A stretch of DNA of 64,000 nucleotides from positions 426,854-490,853 of the forward strand of contig VWYX01000623.1 in NCBI GenBank assembly GCA_013396525.1, given 5' to 3'. The notes beneath the pieces were generated by a model that was given only the letters and a program-made list of their open reading frames with translations, did no database searches and was not told the origin of the DNA. Shown here piece by piece: positions 49,239-63,353 of the stretch. The position numbers were made by a program, and so were the translations under genes. The DNA is from Chaetorhynchus papuensis (lineage: Eukaryota > Chordata > Aves > Passeriformes > Rhipiduridae). The stretch's first letter is position 1. Every line of letters begins with the position of its first letter.

Positions 49239-52200
49239 GGTAGTTTACAGAACTGATAGAGCAGTGACTCATGCTGGAACTGTCCTTCCTTCTCTCTAAA
49301 TTGGCTTCTTGTCACTTTTATGGAAGAGAGTTTATTTGGCATTTTTTAAAAAAAGCAAAAATATCTCCGCTGGTGCCCTCGCTATACTACATTGTGTGTT
49401 ATCTCCTGACTTCATTTTTCTGTGTCTTCTCTTGAAGCTTCGTGCCAGTGGGAAGCTGCCTTTGTGACATAAAAGGCTTTTTAAGGGTGAGAAAGACCCT
49501 GTGTAAGAGAAAAAACTGATTTGTTGTCTGAGAGAGCTCTTGAGAAAATCTTGGCAAGAAACTTGCTCAGACAGCAAGAAAAGAGCAGGTCAAGCTGGAG
49601 AAACATCCAAGCAGTAGTGGAATGCATGGGGTGAAGTAACATCTCTGGCAAGCTGGACTTCGGCACAGAGCTGCACTACATTTACCCATCACAGCTTCTC
49701 TGCCTGTCGCCTACTGTAGGAATCTTCTTCCTGTGCCGTTTCCTGAAAAGGAACAACCCAGCTGCCCCATTTACTCAGTGAGTGCATTTGGCATCCAAAG
49801 AGGTTGGATGACAAAGTTCCACTGGCTGCTTTTTCTCAGGCGAGGGCACTTGGCTGCCGCCCACCCCCGCTCCGCATGGCCTTCTGCTCGCCTGTTTGTT
49901 GATCCAGCCATTGGTGTTGTTATGTTACAGATTGTTGGGACCATGACTCACTGTTTCCTTCTTAAAAGAAGGAAAGAAGGAAAACAAACCCCAGCAAGCT
50001 TGCTGCTCTTATGCTTGATGTGCGAGCGCTAAGCTGCCCTTTCCCAGGAAAGAGATGCATCTCTCATGCATGGCTTTTGGTCCAGTTTTCAGTCAACAAA
50101 CCTCCAGATGACAAAACTCCATGGTGGCTGGCAATGCCTGGCAGCTTTGCTGGCAACATCAGCTACCCTCTGGCTTCCAGAGGCACCTTTGGCTCAAACT
50201 GCTTATGGGGCTAGTTTGTAAAACATTTTATACCCACAGCTCACCTAAAACTTTCCCAACATAAAACCACTGTTTTTAAAGCAGGAAGGGAGAAAGAGAG
50301 GTCTAAACTTAAGTTCTTATGCCCTTGCGTGGATGTCTGAGTAGACGTATAACTTTCTAAGTGGACAGAACTAACCATGCTTCCAGATCCACTGAGACCT
50401 GTTCAATCCCAAGAAGTCCACCAGCTAATCCAGGGATCTGCAAATGGCTGGAGTTGAGAAGGAAATGTCTTGCTGGCCATCTCCTGGAAATGAAATAAGG
50501 GATGTGAGCTGGGGAATGTGGCTAGTCCAGGCCAAAACCAGGAAATGACTAAGAAAACTCCCACTGAGGCAAGAAGCAGAGGTCCTGGTGGAAATCACTG
50601 CCTGCCAGCATTTACCATGGCAGCTATCAGCTGCCCCAAGGCCCTCCCTGAAAGGCAGTGGACTTACAACAGTGCAATGCTGCTGGAACCTCATTCCTCT
50701 TCCCACTCTATCCTCAGTGCACCACCTGTGCTGTGACTCTGCTCATGTCTCAGCAGGGCCACAAGGAGAAAAGACATCACTGTTCATGGGGGGAAGGACA
50801 GCAAAGCACAATGGTTTTGGTCACCTTGGTTGGTCTAATTGTGGGTACCCTGGTGCATGATGCGCAGACCACATCAGCACACTCATTTCACAGGTGGAAC
50901 TTGGAAATGCCAATGAGAAAGGGCTATGCCCAGGTCATGTGGATTGAGAGGACAAGGTGAATCCACCTCCATCTTATGCTGCAGCCTCCAAGGATGATGT
51001 GGGAAATGGGCACTCCTATTGCCTAGTCTTCCCTGTCACCAGAAAATTGCTATCTACAGCAGTATCAGCCCAGTACCTCTTCAGATTCAGCAAGAACTTT
51101 AGGCACATGCTCATTACTAAACACAGGAACTGAAACCAAGTGAACTATCCATGCACTTCCAGTTAGGCATGATTTCCTCCAAGTCTCTGCTGTTAATGTA
51201 CTTCACACCAGGAAAGAAAATGTCTGGACCAATATACAGCAAGGAGACAAACTGCTGCACACTAATCCTAGCCAGCATGGTTCCTCCTGCCTACTGAAAA
51301 AGAGTTATTCAAAGCAAAGTGTTCAATAAGTTGTCTGTGACCCACACATAGCTCAGTATTTTACCCCGAGATCACATCCACAAAATGAGCACAAGAAAGA
51401 AATAGAAAGAAAAAATAAGGAAAGGAAGTCTGCCACCCACTGCATTTGTACATATCTTTGCAGCATCTCCACAGAGTTCATTAAAAGGAGATTTAAGTTA
51501 CTAGTAAATTGTCTTGGAGAAAAATAGAGGGTCTTCTCTCCCATCTTTGGACAATATTCTGTAGGGTCCTGTGGCACAGCAGAGGTTTCAGAGGCACTGC
51601 CTCAGGAGTTACAGAAAAAAAAAGCAGCAATCTCTTTACTGAGCCTCCAAGAGTGACAGTAGAAGTACTTATTATTCTCCTGTCACACTGCTTGTAAGTA
51701 GTTTGACTTCTCCCTCTGTCTGTTTATTTCTCTTTTACTGTCCCTAATGTAGAATCCCAATGCTATCAAGTCTGAATTACAGACATTTTATGTTTCTAAC
51801 GTTTATTCTGCTGGTCTCCCTTCTTTTCTTGTACTTTTGGCTGCTGAGATGCATTTGACCTGCTGTTGGGAGGAGATACAGCTGCTAACTGCATTCTTCT
51901 CTCCATCTGTTTTCACCAGTTGGTACAAATCCACTAAAACTAGCGAGACAGGACTCATATCAAGCTGGTATTACACAGTTTAGAATCAGGAACAAAATCT
52001 CTGGACAAATTGGATTTTTGTAAATAATTGAAAATCCACCACCCAAGCTTTTTCTGTGGCACTTTGAAATCTGCTGGAAAGTACTAAGCATTATGTAGAC
52101 ATAATTTCATGAACAGATGGAAAGCTGCCTATAAAAGTGGTTGGTGCAGGTTTGCAGGCAAGCAGGGCACTTTGGGATACAACCAGCTCTCAAAATCCAG

Positions 52201-52664
52201 CACCGGTATCACCTTTGCACTGGGAGAGAAGGGAGTTGTGTTTCTGGAGCTTCTCTGGATGCTAAAACCTAATGGGAGAGTTCCCATGACAGGACACACT
52301 TCACAAAGCCAGCAGTGAACAACCCACAAGCTTCTTCAAAGTCAGCAGGACCTCACAGGGCAGTGTCTGTCCCTGTCTGGATGGCGGCTGTCTTGCTTCC
52401 CTCAGTTTTATGGGTTCTGATCTATTTCCATCCCTTACCCTATTTTATGGTTGTGGTTGATAAGATAAATTAGTCTCCTTTTTGAAAGTGTCACAGTTTA
52501 GAGAGTACACAACTGTCAACTGGAGCCCACTGTTCTCTAGGCTTGTCCACTCCATGACCTCATGTAGCATAAAATAGAAATTAGAATTATTTTAGGACTT
52601 GAAAACACACATGCCTTCAGAGACTCGTGTAAGATCAGAGCGATTGTTTTTTTGCCCAGCATCC
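49239..52664. other. Unique non-coding DNA
   Basis: 3.4 kb without a recognisable gene or transposon. Frames at 49733-50032 and three mutually overlapping ones at 50518-50960 have no domain. Confidence 0.45.
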
Positions 52665-52870
52665 CGCCCCCCACTGTGCTCGCTCGCTGGGGCCCGTGTG
52701 CATATCGCCAGCACATGTGCACGCACGCGGAAACGGGGCAGGGGCAGGTAATTAGCCTTTCTGGAGGGGACATGCCTTTCTCCTGAGAGCAAAACAAGAG
52801 AGGTCTGAGGGCAGGAGGGGAGCAGATGTAAGCTATCGAGGAGGGAAGCTCGCAGACGGGACGTGAGGGG
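52665..52870. promoter_or_regulatory. CpG-rich cluster
   Basis: About a dozen or more CpGs in roughly 200 bp, including CTCGCTCGCT, CACGCACGCGG and GCAGACGGGACG, standing out from CpG-poor surroundings. A small CpG island is possible. Minus-strand frames of 130 and 94 codons overlap it in different frames and are not recognisable. Confidence 0.25.
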
Positions 52871-55800
52871 TAACATCTGACCAGCCTGGTGCTGGAGAGA
52901 CTGGTACTCGCTTCAGCTGAGAACACCAAAGAGCCAAATACAACTGATGGGTCAACTGAGATTTCATAAATAAAAAGCTTTTCAGATCAAATAGCCTATC
53001 TGAATGTCTCACTGAGACAGGATTTCTGTCATATGTGCTGTTCTGCTCTGCTCATGCCCTGTAATATCGCCAGACTAGCCCTCTCCATGTTGTTTCGGTG
53101 GGGTTTGGAGATGCAGGACCTAGAAGGGGATGAAGACTCACTGCGTGGTTGTAGAGCAAACAAAGTGCACAGCTCAGAGCCCCTCCAAACACGCTCACCC
53201 CAAGCTGCAGTCCTGTCACACAGAGATGGCCCTGATCAATGGTCGGCAGCTTTTTCCCAAGCCTGTTCTATTCCTAAGGAAAATGGTAAGCAGAGGACAG
53301 TAGTTTTCTGTATAACACAACCATTCCTTCCCCTTTCCCCCCACAGATTTAGCACTTGTGCTGACTGTTGAAAAATCAGTCATTAACAGCCAGGAAATGA
53401 CTTTGCCATCAATCAGAATATTGCTCAGCCATGTTTCAGCTTTTTCCCCCTTTCTCTGCATAATTATTCTCATCCTCTGCTGATTACAGTTTATAATAGC
53501 TATAATTCTCTTAAAATCAATCATTGCTTGACTTAACCACAGGGTTACCAGCAGAAACATGAAGGAACACAGATATTCTGAACTGCTTTTTAATTATTAT
53601 TCTTATTTAACAACACCCAAGCTTATAGGTAGATCACACTTAGCCTTCCTCTTAGCAATATTAAGCATCAGTCATATTATTTTAATTTTGTTTTAAATTA
53701 TGAAGTGTTTGACTACATGGCCATTCCAACTTCACCAGGTGTTTTGGTGACATGTTACTAGCATGTTATTTAGACATGTAATCACAGGGCTTGTCCTAAA
53801 TTAAAGCACCATAAAAGGACAAATATATATGTTGTTTGCCAGCACAGATTCCACAATCAAAGTAAACCCAAGTACCTGATCTTTTTGATTAGGATTATAT
53901 ATAAAGACAGTTACAACAAAGGCTAGCGTACAGTAAGGCAATTTTTTAGTATACTAAATTAAAAACAGCACTAGATTAAAAATCACATTTTTCCTGAACA
54001 GAGTGGAAATCTGTAGCCCACCAGGCACCATCATATTCCTAATACAGCTGAATCATAGGTTTCTGTTATTCCGCTTGTATTGCCACTTTGCCTCTAATCA
54101 TTTTCGCTTGCCCATATATTCAGTACATTTCCCTTACTGATTATGTGCTTCTCTCACGCAGAAAAAAAGGAAATATTAAAAAAGTTAAGGACAAAATTAT
54201 ATGGAGTAACCAAAATTGAAAGCTGGACTGAAGACCAGGTGTAGTGTCTGACTTGACTTTTAAGGTAAAATAAAGCCTTAATTTAAAATAGACTTCTTTC
54301 CCCTTTATAAAAAAAATTTGGGTAAGGAGAAGTATTGTATGAGATTATACCATTAGATAGGGAATAGGAACTAAGTGGTTTGAGCCTCCTCTGTATAAGG
54401 GTATGGCACAGAAACACACAAATGAAGCCATTTCCCACAAAGAGCATTTTGATCCTGCAATTTCACATATATTCTTGCATAAAACTTATTCAGACATTTC
54501 TTGTGAACTATTTACATGTAAATCTCCATGTTCAATATCCATGTCACATGTTTGGCTCCTCTTTATCTACCAACTTGCAACCAGCAGTATATTATTGTGA
54601 ATTTTGTCCTGATGAGCAGGACATCTGCATGTTTTGCTTACAAGGGCAAATATGGGGGAAACTCACAGCAGTTAACATAAAAATGCACCCTTTATAGCAA
54701 TCTGCCCTATGGAAATTAACTGCTCTGGTGTGTTAAGATAGAGCACATGCATTACTGGAGACACTTTGCCATTCTGATATTAAATAGTTACCTATACTGG
54801 GCCTAATGGTCCCCTGCACCCCCTCAGATTTGTCCCTAAGATTGGTAGGAAATTTTGGAAAAAGGACTAAATGAAAGAGTTCCTGTTTCATCCGTTCTTT
54901 CTTTATCATCACCTGATCTTGCATTTCACTAAACTCCCCCATCTCTTTTCATCTGCACTGAATGTGGATGCAGCAGGGAAGGGTCTGTTGAAGCCGTTTT
55001 GCCAAAAAATAACAAAGGACCACATTTCTTTGGCACATAGCATGACCGCAGGCCTAGCCACGAGTAAAAAGCCACTTGGACTGCATAGCCCATCTCCTGA
55101 AATGCTTTTTCTCAACCTGGTCTGGATTCTGGTCGGGTCACTGAGGCTTCCTCCCGACCCCAGCGAGGAGGAAGACAGCACCTTGCGTGCCCTGCCTCTC
55201 ACAAGGAGCCCCGACACAGACCAGGGGGCTCTCGGTCGCATGAGAAATGGTTTGTAGGCTCAGGGCCCCAGGGGCCATTATTTCAAAGTCGCAGAGCCAT
55301 CATGAAGCTGCACGAAGCACCTCCTGCCGTGTCTGTGCCTTTCAAGAAACAAAGCTGTGTTGTGAACTATTGGCGATGTTAATAGCTTTCTTCCCTCTAG
55401 AGATTTGCTCCTGCTTTGGCCCCAAATATTTCAAAATAGCTGAAGCTGGCAGTAAGAGCCATGGGAAGAAAAATGTTAATGCATGTTAATTTCTGGTTTA
55501 GACATGATGAGAATTTCATTTTCTTCATTAAAATTCCCCAGTGCTGATGGGATTCTCCTCTGATTCATGGACTACACCTTGTAGCGCTCCTCTGTGAGCG
55601 ATCATATATGCAGCCTGATGCTTTTAACTAGTTTTGTTCTCCTTTCCTTCCAGATATTCCAGTTATCATTCTCCACCGGTACATTATATGCTCTCCTTCC
55701 AGTTAGAAGGTTGCATTTTTGTGCAAGAATTTCGGGGCATGTTTTTAATTTCCTGTAAAAATTCTGACAAATTGCAGTATCATGGTTACTCATTGTGAAA

Positions 55801-56544
55801 GGGAGAGAAATAGTGACAGGCTTGCAGAGGCACCTGCTGTTAATAAACAGAAAAACAAAATGCAAAAGTAAACTGGTGTTCAGGCTGACATGGGGGCAGA
55901 TTGGTGGGGGGAGAGGGGGCATGGAAGACCACTTCTGCACTCCAGAGAACAAACAAATAATCCCACCTAGTCATTCTGAAAGAATGGCTGAGGAGGACAG
56001 AGGCTTAGTAGGTGGATAATCATATCAGTTGTTAAATGTCAACTAAAAGTATCCCATCTGTGGGAATCTGTGGAGTTTTGCCACTCAGAAAATACAACTA
56101 TATATGCTCATGCTATTTTTGCTTAGTCAAAGAGTGGAAAACTTGCATTTCACATGATCAAATACAGAATCCACTTAAGACAGCACCATGTGGTTTCTCC
56201 ATAACTGGCCTAATCAGTATAGACCATAGCAACTGCTTTCCAAATATACAAAAAGAACTCTTAGAAATCTAGAGACAGAGAAAAGTGAGAGGCACCAAGG
56301 ATTCAGAGTAACAGACTGCAGAGATTAATGTTGCCTCCCACTCTGCAAAGAGTATTTCCATTCTGCTGTGATCTTTAAGATAAACATGTGAGACAGACCT
56401 GCTCCATCGGATCAGCCCTGCTGCTGTGAGTGTGCTGCAGTGTCAGCCCTCACCACCAGCCTTTCCCAAGGACTGGAGCCAACTGAAGATATCATGTTCG
56501 TCCTGAAAAGCCACCTAAGGGCTTCCAAAGAGCAACATGGAGAT
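52871..56544. other. Unique non-coding DNA
   Basis: No gene recognised. 53570-54380 is AT-rich. A slightly CpG-richer patch at 55120-55240 gives overlapping frames of 128 (plus) and 110 (minus) codons without a domain. Confidence 0.45.
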
Positions 56545-56582
56545 CTGTATCTGGACTGTACATCTGTATCTGTATCTGTACA
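56545..56582 (+). repeat. Imperfect (CTGTAT)n repeat
   Basis: CTGTAT-like hexamers recur five times or so with one interrupted section (ctggactgtacat). Short and degenerate. Confidence 0.75.
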
Positions 56583-57419
56583 ATCATTAGGGAAGAAGCA
56601 CGCAGCTTGTGGAGCAATGGGATGAGCTGTGCACCGTAAAATCGATTAATTTGGTACCAGACAGAACCGGTACACGTGAACTTCATTGCTAGGGATAGGG
56701 AAGATGAAAGCTCAGCAAACTGGAAGATCAGTGTTCAGATCACCATGCAAGACGAGTAATAATCACAGCCCACAGTAACCGCATTGATTCACACTGCATA
56801 GCATCATCATGAGCAGATCCTGTGGGAAGCCCTTTTTCCCTGTTTTCTGCCTTGCCAGGAGACACTGTTCACACAAGATGAGCATGACCTATGTGACTTA
56901 GTACAAAGAATAACCAAATGCACCTCTCAGTCTACCACTCCCTTTCACCACCTCCCCTGTCACTGTATACTCCGCGTTTTAAGAAAAATACACATCACGC
57001 TGAGGTTTAAAATGCCATGTTGTATCTCGCTGTGATGAACTCCATCAGTGCTGGGGGAAAGCTGACTCTTTCAGACTGAGAAGCTATGCTGAAAGCCCAA
57101 GAGGCCAAGCCCAGGAGCTCGCTTATCAGTGTACAAAGCTGTCATCATACAGAGCAGGACCACTGAATGATAGGGCAAGGCTGTGAAAACAGATAAAGTT
57201 TCCTTAAAAACCCTACCTAAAAAAAAATGCAAATCAGTGGTTGCCGTCACACTGCATTATTCTTTAAGACACCTATTTAAAGCCACTTCTTTTTTTCTAA
57301 CTACCCTAGGGTGCCACAAATGTTTTCTGGTCTAGCTCTAGAGTAAAGGCGTTTTTGTGCCAAGTACTACAGACCACACAGAAGAAGCTGCAATTAATGG
57401 AATTTCAGCGTTCTGCATT
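56583..57419. other. Unique non-coding DNA
   Basis: No gene or repeat seen. Confidence 0.5.
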
Positions 57420-57645
57420 GCTGACTACTTAACAATGCATTTTCGAGGACATTTTAAAAGTTGTTTAGCTGACTGCCAAAAATGCAAAAATGAGGATCAT
57501 TAAAAATAGATTCGCAGCTGTTTGGGAAAGCTGAGATATAATTTTGTCTTCATTATGCCTTATTGCAGATGTTATTGATTTAGTCTCACTGCATTTTGAT
57601 GGGCAATATCAATTCACACTGTCTTTGACTTTGGAAACCGGGAAG
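57420..57645. promoter_or_regulatory. Candidate conserved non-coding element
   Basis: Motif-dense stretch with GCAGCTGTTTGG (E-box) near 57513, TTATTGATTTA near 57570 and GGCAATATCAATTCACACTG near 57602. It has no open frame of note. Called on motif content alone. Confidence 0.18.
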
Positions 57646-59500
57646 TCCATTTATTCTTATTCTTAGGGCTCATAGTAGAGAAGAAGGGCAAATAACTATG
57701 AAGTAAATTTGGGGAAGAGCCTCTTTGTGCAGCAGCACCATTGTGCAGATGATCAGAGCTGATAAGCTCCTCGAAATATCCCTACACAGTGAGCCTCAGA
57801 TTGCAGCAGAATTGGTACAAAATATGCCCTGAAAATATAATTTAAATTTTCTGCTCCAAGGGACTTTCCTTTAGTGAGAATTTTCCCATGCAGCTGCAGA
57901 AAATGGGTCTATGGAAATCTGGTTATATATTTGTTTGTGTATATGTATATGCATATACTCTCTTTGCAAATGCTGCTCTTTGTGGCATGCATGAAGATTC
58001 AACTCACTCTGCCATAATCTCCTAGGAGGAGAAGACTGAATTTCCTGGTATCTGATCACTAGTGCAGGAAGCCTTCAAGAATTCCTCCAACAATTGCATA
58101 CATAATTCCTGGAAGTTTAATAAAATGCATATGTAAAAGCACAAAGGACAAGGCATTAACAGAAAAATTGTAATAAGAGCATAAGCACTGAATCATGCAT
58201 TAAATAAACCTCTCAGTCACTCATTCTCAACAGGAACTGCACATGCACTGTTTTGATTATGCAACACTTTCTATGCTGCCCTTTTGGACAGAGAACAATC
58301 TGCAAATACCTTTCCTCTGCCCAACCGGTTACTTTAAACAGTTATGCTTCTTAACACCCTCACACTGACTTCGGTGAGCCTTCTCACTCAGCCTGGCTTT
58401 AATGCTTTGTAGCCACTTTCAATGGAGTGAAAGGCAGCTAATGCTGCATCCCACTTCTTTATTGTGCTGAAGAGGACCTACACATGGCCAGCGTGTGGGT
58501 TGGGAAAGCAGCTGTGGCATTGTTAGCCAGCCCTCACTTCCCACATACGCTACTGCCCCGGGATGAATGAACCCACCACAGACAATTGTCACCCACTGCA
58601 TTTCTAAGGAGCTTTTTGTCTGCTTCCATCGCTTAATCCAGCAGACCTCCTAGGCTAAAGTTAGCACCGTGAGCACTGCTGATTTTCACCTTAGGAGTGT
58701 TCACCTTGGAAACTGTGGTGTGGGACAGTCTTGCTGCTTCCCTTGAGCACAGAGCAATCTGCAGCAAAGGAAAGGGACAGGCATTTTGCAGTGAAGAGCA
58801 CCTGGTTTTGGTAATTCTGTAAAATATGATTTTTCTCCAGAACTGGTGAGAATGCTTAACGTTTTGCAACCTCCATCAGGCCTTCATAAAGGGCTCAGGA
58901 CTGTAAATCCCACACTAATATTGGCAAGCTTTCAACCATAGTGGGTCTACGTGCGTGAGTAACTGCACGCAAATGCAAGGAATTCACGGATTGTCTCACA
59001 GTGTCTTAAAAGGAATCCAAAGCTCTTTACAGACCACAGTGTATCTCACACCCACAGAAGGATCACTCTACAAAAGGACTTTACACATTGAAGCCTGAAT
59101 TGGGATCATCTCAGAAGAATAGAGAGCTGAATCATCCCTTGTGGCACTGAGCCCTCTGCTGCTAGTGAGACTAGTAATCCAAAATCCATGCTTTGCTAAT
59201 TTAATTCTTTATCCAACAGAGTAGAGTGCTCATGCTGAACTTCAAGCATAGGAGCTCTGAAGGGAGGAAGAAAGATTCCTGAGCTTAGGTTTATGTGCTT
59301 TGCTGCTCTGTATTTGGCCAGACAGTCAATATTAGGGCTATGTATGGCCTCAGGACATGCTATGAGCTGGCAGAACTCACTTTGGCCAAAAGAGACTTGC
59401 ACTTTTCTTTCTCACATGTCCCAGTCATGGCCATGCGATCCCATCACTTGCCATGCACTGGTGCTGATGCTCATTAGACTAAAGGCATGACAGAGTGGTG
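57646..59500. other. Unique non-coding DNA
   Basis: No gene or transposon recognised. A TATATG-rich patch lies at about 57930-57955. Confidence 0.5.
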
Positions 59501-62500
59501 GCATGGCATGGTCAGAGGAGGAGCACAGACAGGTAGACAAGGGTAGAAAAGGACAAAGGCCTCTTGTCTTCCATAAGTGTGAATCTTACCCTGGACTTGG
59601 CTGTCTTTTGAACTGATGCTGGCTTATTACTGTCATCAATAAGACATGGAGACAACTGAACATCAGGATCAACATTTTCAATATTTTTTCAACTCAACAT
59701 GAGAATTCTGACCAAACCACCACATCTTTACAGAAGAAACACTTGTGTTCAGCCAAGATATATAAATGTGTATTGGAGAAGGGATATAGAGAGCTGTGTG
59801 TGAGATACTGTGTTTGCAGGAACATAAATCCTTTTGGGCAGCAAAGCCTGCTTCCCTGTGCTTTGGCCAGCTGCCTCAAATAAGATGGACACAGCCCTTG
59901 CTGGCTGGCCAACACACAAAGGATCAAACCAACACTTAAAAACACGAACTGCTATTGCCTTAAACTTGTAGCCCAAGGCTGTAACAGTACGTCTCTGCTG
60001 CAGGTTGGTGGGCTGCAGAGCAGTGTCCTGCTGTCCCTTGCTATGTGTCATCTTTCTGAGCCTCAACAGACGGCAGCAAAGGGCTGTACCCACTTCTTCT
60101 CACTCTGGCTTCGGCACATAAGCCCCAGTGTGCCAAAGCCCACTGATGGCCATCTAGTCCTATTACTTGCTGCTTTCTTGGTTTGCCTTTCACATTACTG
60201 CAAGCCTGTGAACATCACCAATGATATTCCTGCATAGATTTGGTCATTCTTTTGTATCCTCATTGGATTTTTGGATCTTTCCCTAGTCACACACATAAGC
60301 CTAAATGTGTGGCTCTTAGTAGCTCTAGACAAGCATTTCCTAAGCATTTCTGTGCACTCACTGGCATTGTACAGCTGGACCATGCTGCCTTTCTCTTCGG
60401 GGAAACATCTGAAGTTCTCAGACCCATCTATCTTTACGCTCAGTTGCTATCTGATCTCCGGGGGCCCCACTGCAGTGTTCCCACACTGTCAGGCAGAGCT
60501 GCCTTCCTGCTTCTTTTGCACTGATTAACAACCTCTTGCCTCTTCTGACTCCCAGCTTCCCATTGCTTTGGGGGTACTCTGTGCTCAGATTCCCAATCAG
60601 TGCTGAACTGGTTTTGTGCTCTGCTGAGGAAATCTGTGATCTGTTGTCCGAGTTCAGAATCATGACAGCCAGAGCTTGCCAAGGGCACTGCAATGTCTTC
60701 TTCTCAGTCCTTGCCTGTGTGTCCTTCAGACAGCATCATTCTTGCTTGGAGATGGAGTAAAGAATTGTTGTGGCTAATAGCATGATGATTATACAGAATT
60801 AGGTTCATATCCCATGATGCAGTTGAGTGTCTCCATTTCTGTTCTTCTCATCACTCTGTACATACTGCACTGTCCCGAATCTGCTGTTCTTTGGGCAGTC
60901 ATGCCATGCCACTGAATCTTTTTTTAATCTCTCTGGTTTTGCCCTGTGTGAGAAGTGGGGACACAGCACATCAGACCCTTCTCTCCGACACTCAGACAAC
61001 TGCAGTGCAGATGTAAACACAGGAGCCAGTCCCTTGCAGATCCTTGCAGAGCCAGTGGAAAGGAATCATTTTCAAACATATCAAGCTGGTTTAGAAAGGT
61101 TAAAATAGAACAAATGATGACTTACAGTCTACTGACAATATTGACTACATCTTCAATGACTAAAACAGGAACCCAACGACTCTGTGTAGAATTCAGTGAG
61201 ACTAGCTCTGAAGTTGCTTAGCACTTTTAAAAACCCTTCATTTTGTGTTCTCATCCCTCTGCAGTTATGACTGACTCATCTGCTGCTGCATTTGCAGCTG
61301 TTGATTGTCCCAGTCCAAATGTACTGAACATTTTACTGCCTCCAGTATCCCATTGTGTTTGATTCCCAATTTGACTGCCTAGCGCTACCTTTGAGAAGGA
61401 GTTTTAGGCAGGATGGCAAATGGTGTCTTTTATTGCACAGAAGATTTGTGAAGCCTCACTAGAGAAAATGAGCAGTGTCATTTTCTCGCATTCCAGTCTA
61501 ATGTTGAGTGCAGTTCACAATGGCTTATTCACCACAATGCTTGTTGTCAGAAGGCATATTTCACTATAGCCAAAGGCAAACCGGCAAAAATGTTCCCATC
61601 AAAGAAGCACAGGGAATGGGTCATTCTAAGCCCAGACATTTCTCCTTTCTGTATTCACATGATCTCTACTTATAAATGCTATGAGCTGGTGGCTTCAGCA
61701 CAGTGCTAGATTTCCTTTCCCAGTATCACCCTTTACCTCACGCTGCTGCACAGAGTAGCAATGTTTTCTGGTATGTGCCTGATTTAAACTATCTTTATGC
61801 TTTCCAGTGCCCACCTTCTGGGCTGGGGCTTCTGACTAAACCCCACCATGTGGCAGCTGCCTTACTGCCTTGCAGAACTCTGCTGCATGTGCACAGCATC
61901 TGGACATTTCCACTGATGGAGGCATTTCCTGAGTCTGAGTGTGTCTCAGAAGGAGGATGGAGCTCAGCAGAGGTTGCCAGATGCCCAGATGAGCTGGCTT
62001 CAGTCTCCTCTGCTGTCTACAGACTGTCTGTGGTCGGTCTTTTACCCCTGAGCAGCTGCCACAGCTTGGTACCACAAACTTGCCTTTTACTCAGGTTTCC
62101 CTTTCTCCAGTGGTATGATTTTCATCCATGAAAGACAGCTGATGCTGGACCTACTAGAGCCCTGCTTGTGCCCACTGCCACAGGTAGAACAAGATCAGCT
62201 TGTTTCCTGTGACCAGACAGCACTGGGCAGTGGATTTATTTCACTGCTGTGCTCTGTGCATCAGGATGAGCACACCCAACATCTCATGGATGTAATGGTT
62301 CTTCCTCTCCAGAGGAGATGATGTGACATTGCAGCTGATCCCCACGCAGCTGGCACCCAAGTGACCTCTGAGCCTGCAGGAGCTGGATAGTGGGCAACCC
62401 TCTGCCCTGTCTGTGGTCCCATGAAAGTCACAGTGCAGAGCTCCTCCTCTGTCGGGAATGTTTGTCTGTCTGTCATGTTGCTGCCTGGGTCACTGCTTTT

Positions 62501-63110
62501 TTATTTCCTCGAAGAAAAGCTGCCCAGGGGCACAAAATCCTCACACAGGTACCTCATGTAGGGCAGTCCTTAGGTGCAGCTGGTTGGTCTCCACCCTGCC
62601 TGTGGTGAGGCTGTACATCCACCTGGTGTTCAAACAGTGAACTGAGGCTCTGGTTTCACTCCCCAAACCTTGGGTAGTGTCTCCCTTTCTTTCTGAATGC
62701 AGCTCTTATGTTTACTGGTCAGGAAAGGTGTTTCAGCAAAGGTTTTGCTTCTTTCCCCATGGGGATCAGCTGCCCTCTAATTGTAGGAAATCCTTCTCAA
62801 AGATCAGATATTTTTATTTCAGGAATACCATGTAGCAAGACTGGTCCCCTACCCAATGGTGTCTCCAAACAGAACCTTTCTGATGTAAACGTGGCAAGAC
62901 ACAGTTTGGGCCCTGCACACACCCACTCTCCCCAGCCCTCCTGCTTTCATGTGAAACAGAGGCCTGTCCAGCTACTCTGCATGTGGTCAGAGGGGACATC
63001 ACCTCTTCCTCACCCAGGGCTTGCTTCTGGCAATTCTACCTTACTGACTTCATGTTCTTGCCTTCTCCTTACACTTTCTGATTGCTCATTACCCTTTGCA
63101 GTATGAGGAC
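59501..63110. other. Unique stretch with many short overlapping frames
   Basis: 3.6 kb, CT-rich on the plus strand in places, with dense short frames on both strands (up to 142 codons at 61703-62131). None shows a protein family, and they repeatedly overlap in several frames. It does not match CR1 upstream sequence as I remember it, so I do not join it to the CR1 tail at 63.1 kb. It could be a decayed, unrecognised element or plain intergenic DNA. Confidence 0.4.
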
Positions 63111-63353
63111 TGAAAGAGAGTAGATTTGGACTAGATACTGGGAAAAAATTCTTCACTGTGAGGGTGGTGAGGTACTGGAACAGGTTGCCCAGAGAAGTTG
63201 TGGATGCCCCATCCCTGGAAGTGTTCAAGGCCACGTTGGGTGGGGCTTTGAGTAACCTAGTCTAGTGGAAGATGTCCCTTCCCATGACAAGAAGTTTTGA
63301 CTGAGATGGTCTTTAAGGTCCCTCCAACCCAAACTATTCTACAATTCTATGAT
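63111..63353 (+). mobile_element. CR1 LINE 3' end, best-preserved copy
   Basis: About 240 bp follow the CR1 3' region in order: gagagtagatttggactaga, attcttcactgtgagggtgg, aacaggttgcccagagaagt, ggatgccccatccctggaag, a gtctagtggaag box, ctttaaggtc, and the end tctacaattctatgatgat. It is 5'-truncated, like most bird CR1 insertions, and less diverged than the other three copies, so it is probably the youngest. No coding part remains. Confidence 0.95.

Noticed and set aside
61703..62131. 142-codon plus-strand frame
   Set aside because: The translation is compositionally plain with no domain. A 79-codon antisense frame overlaps it.
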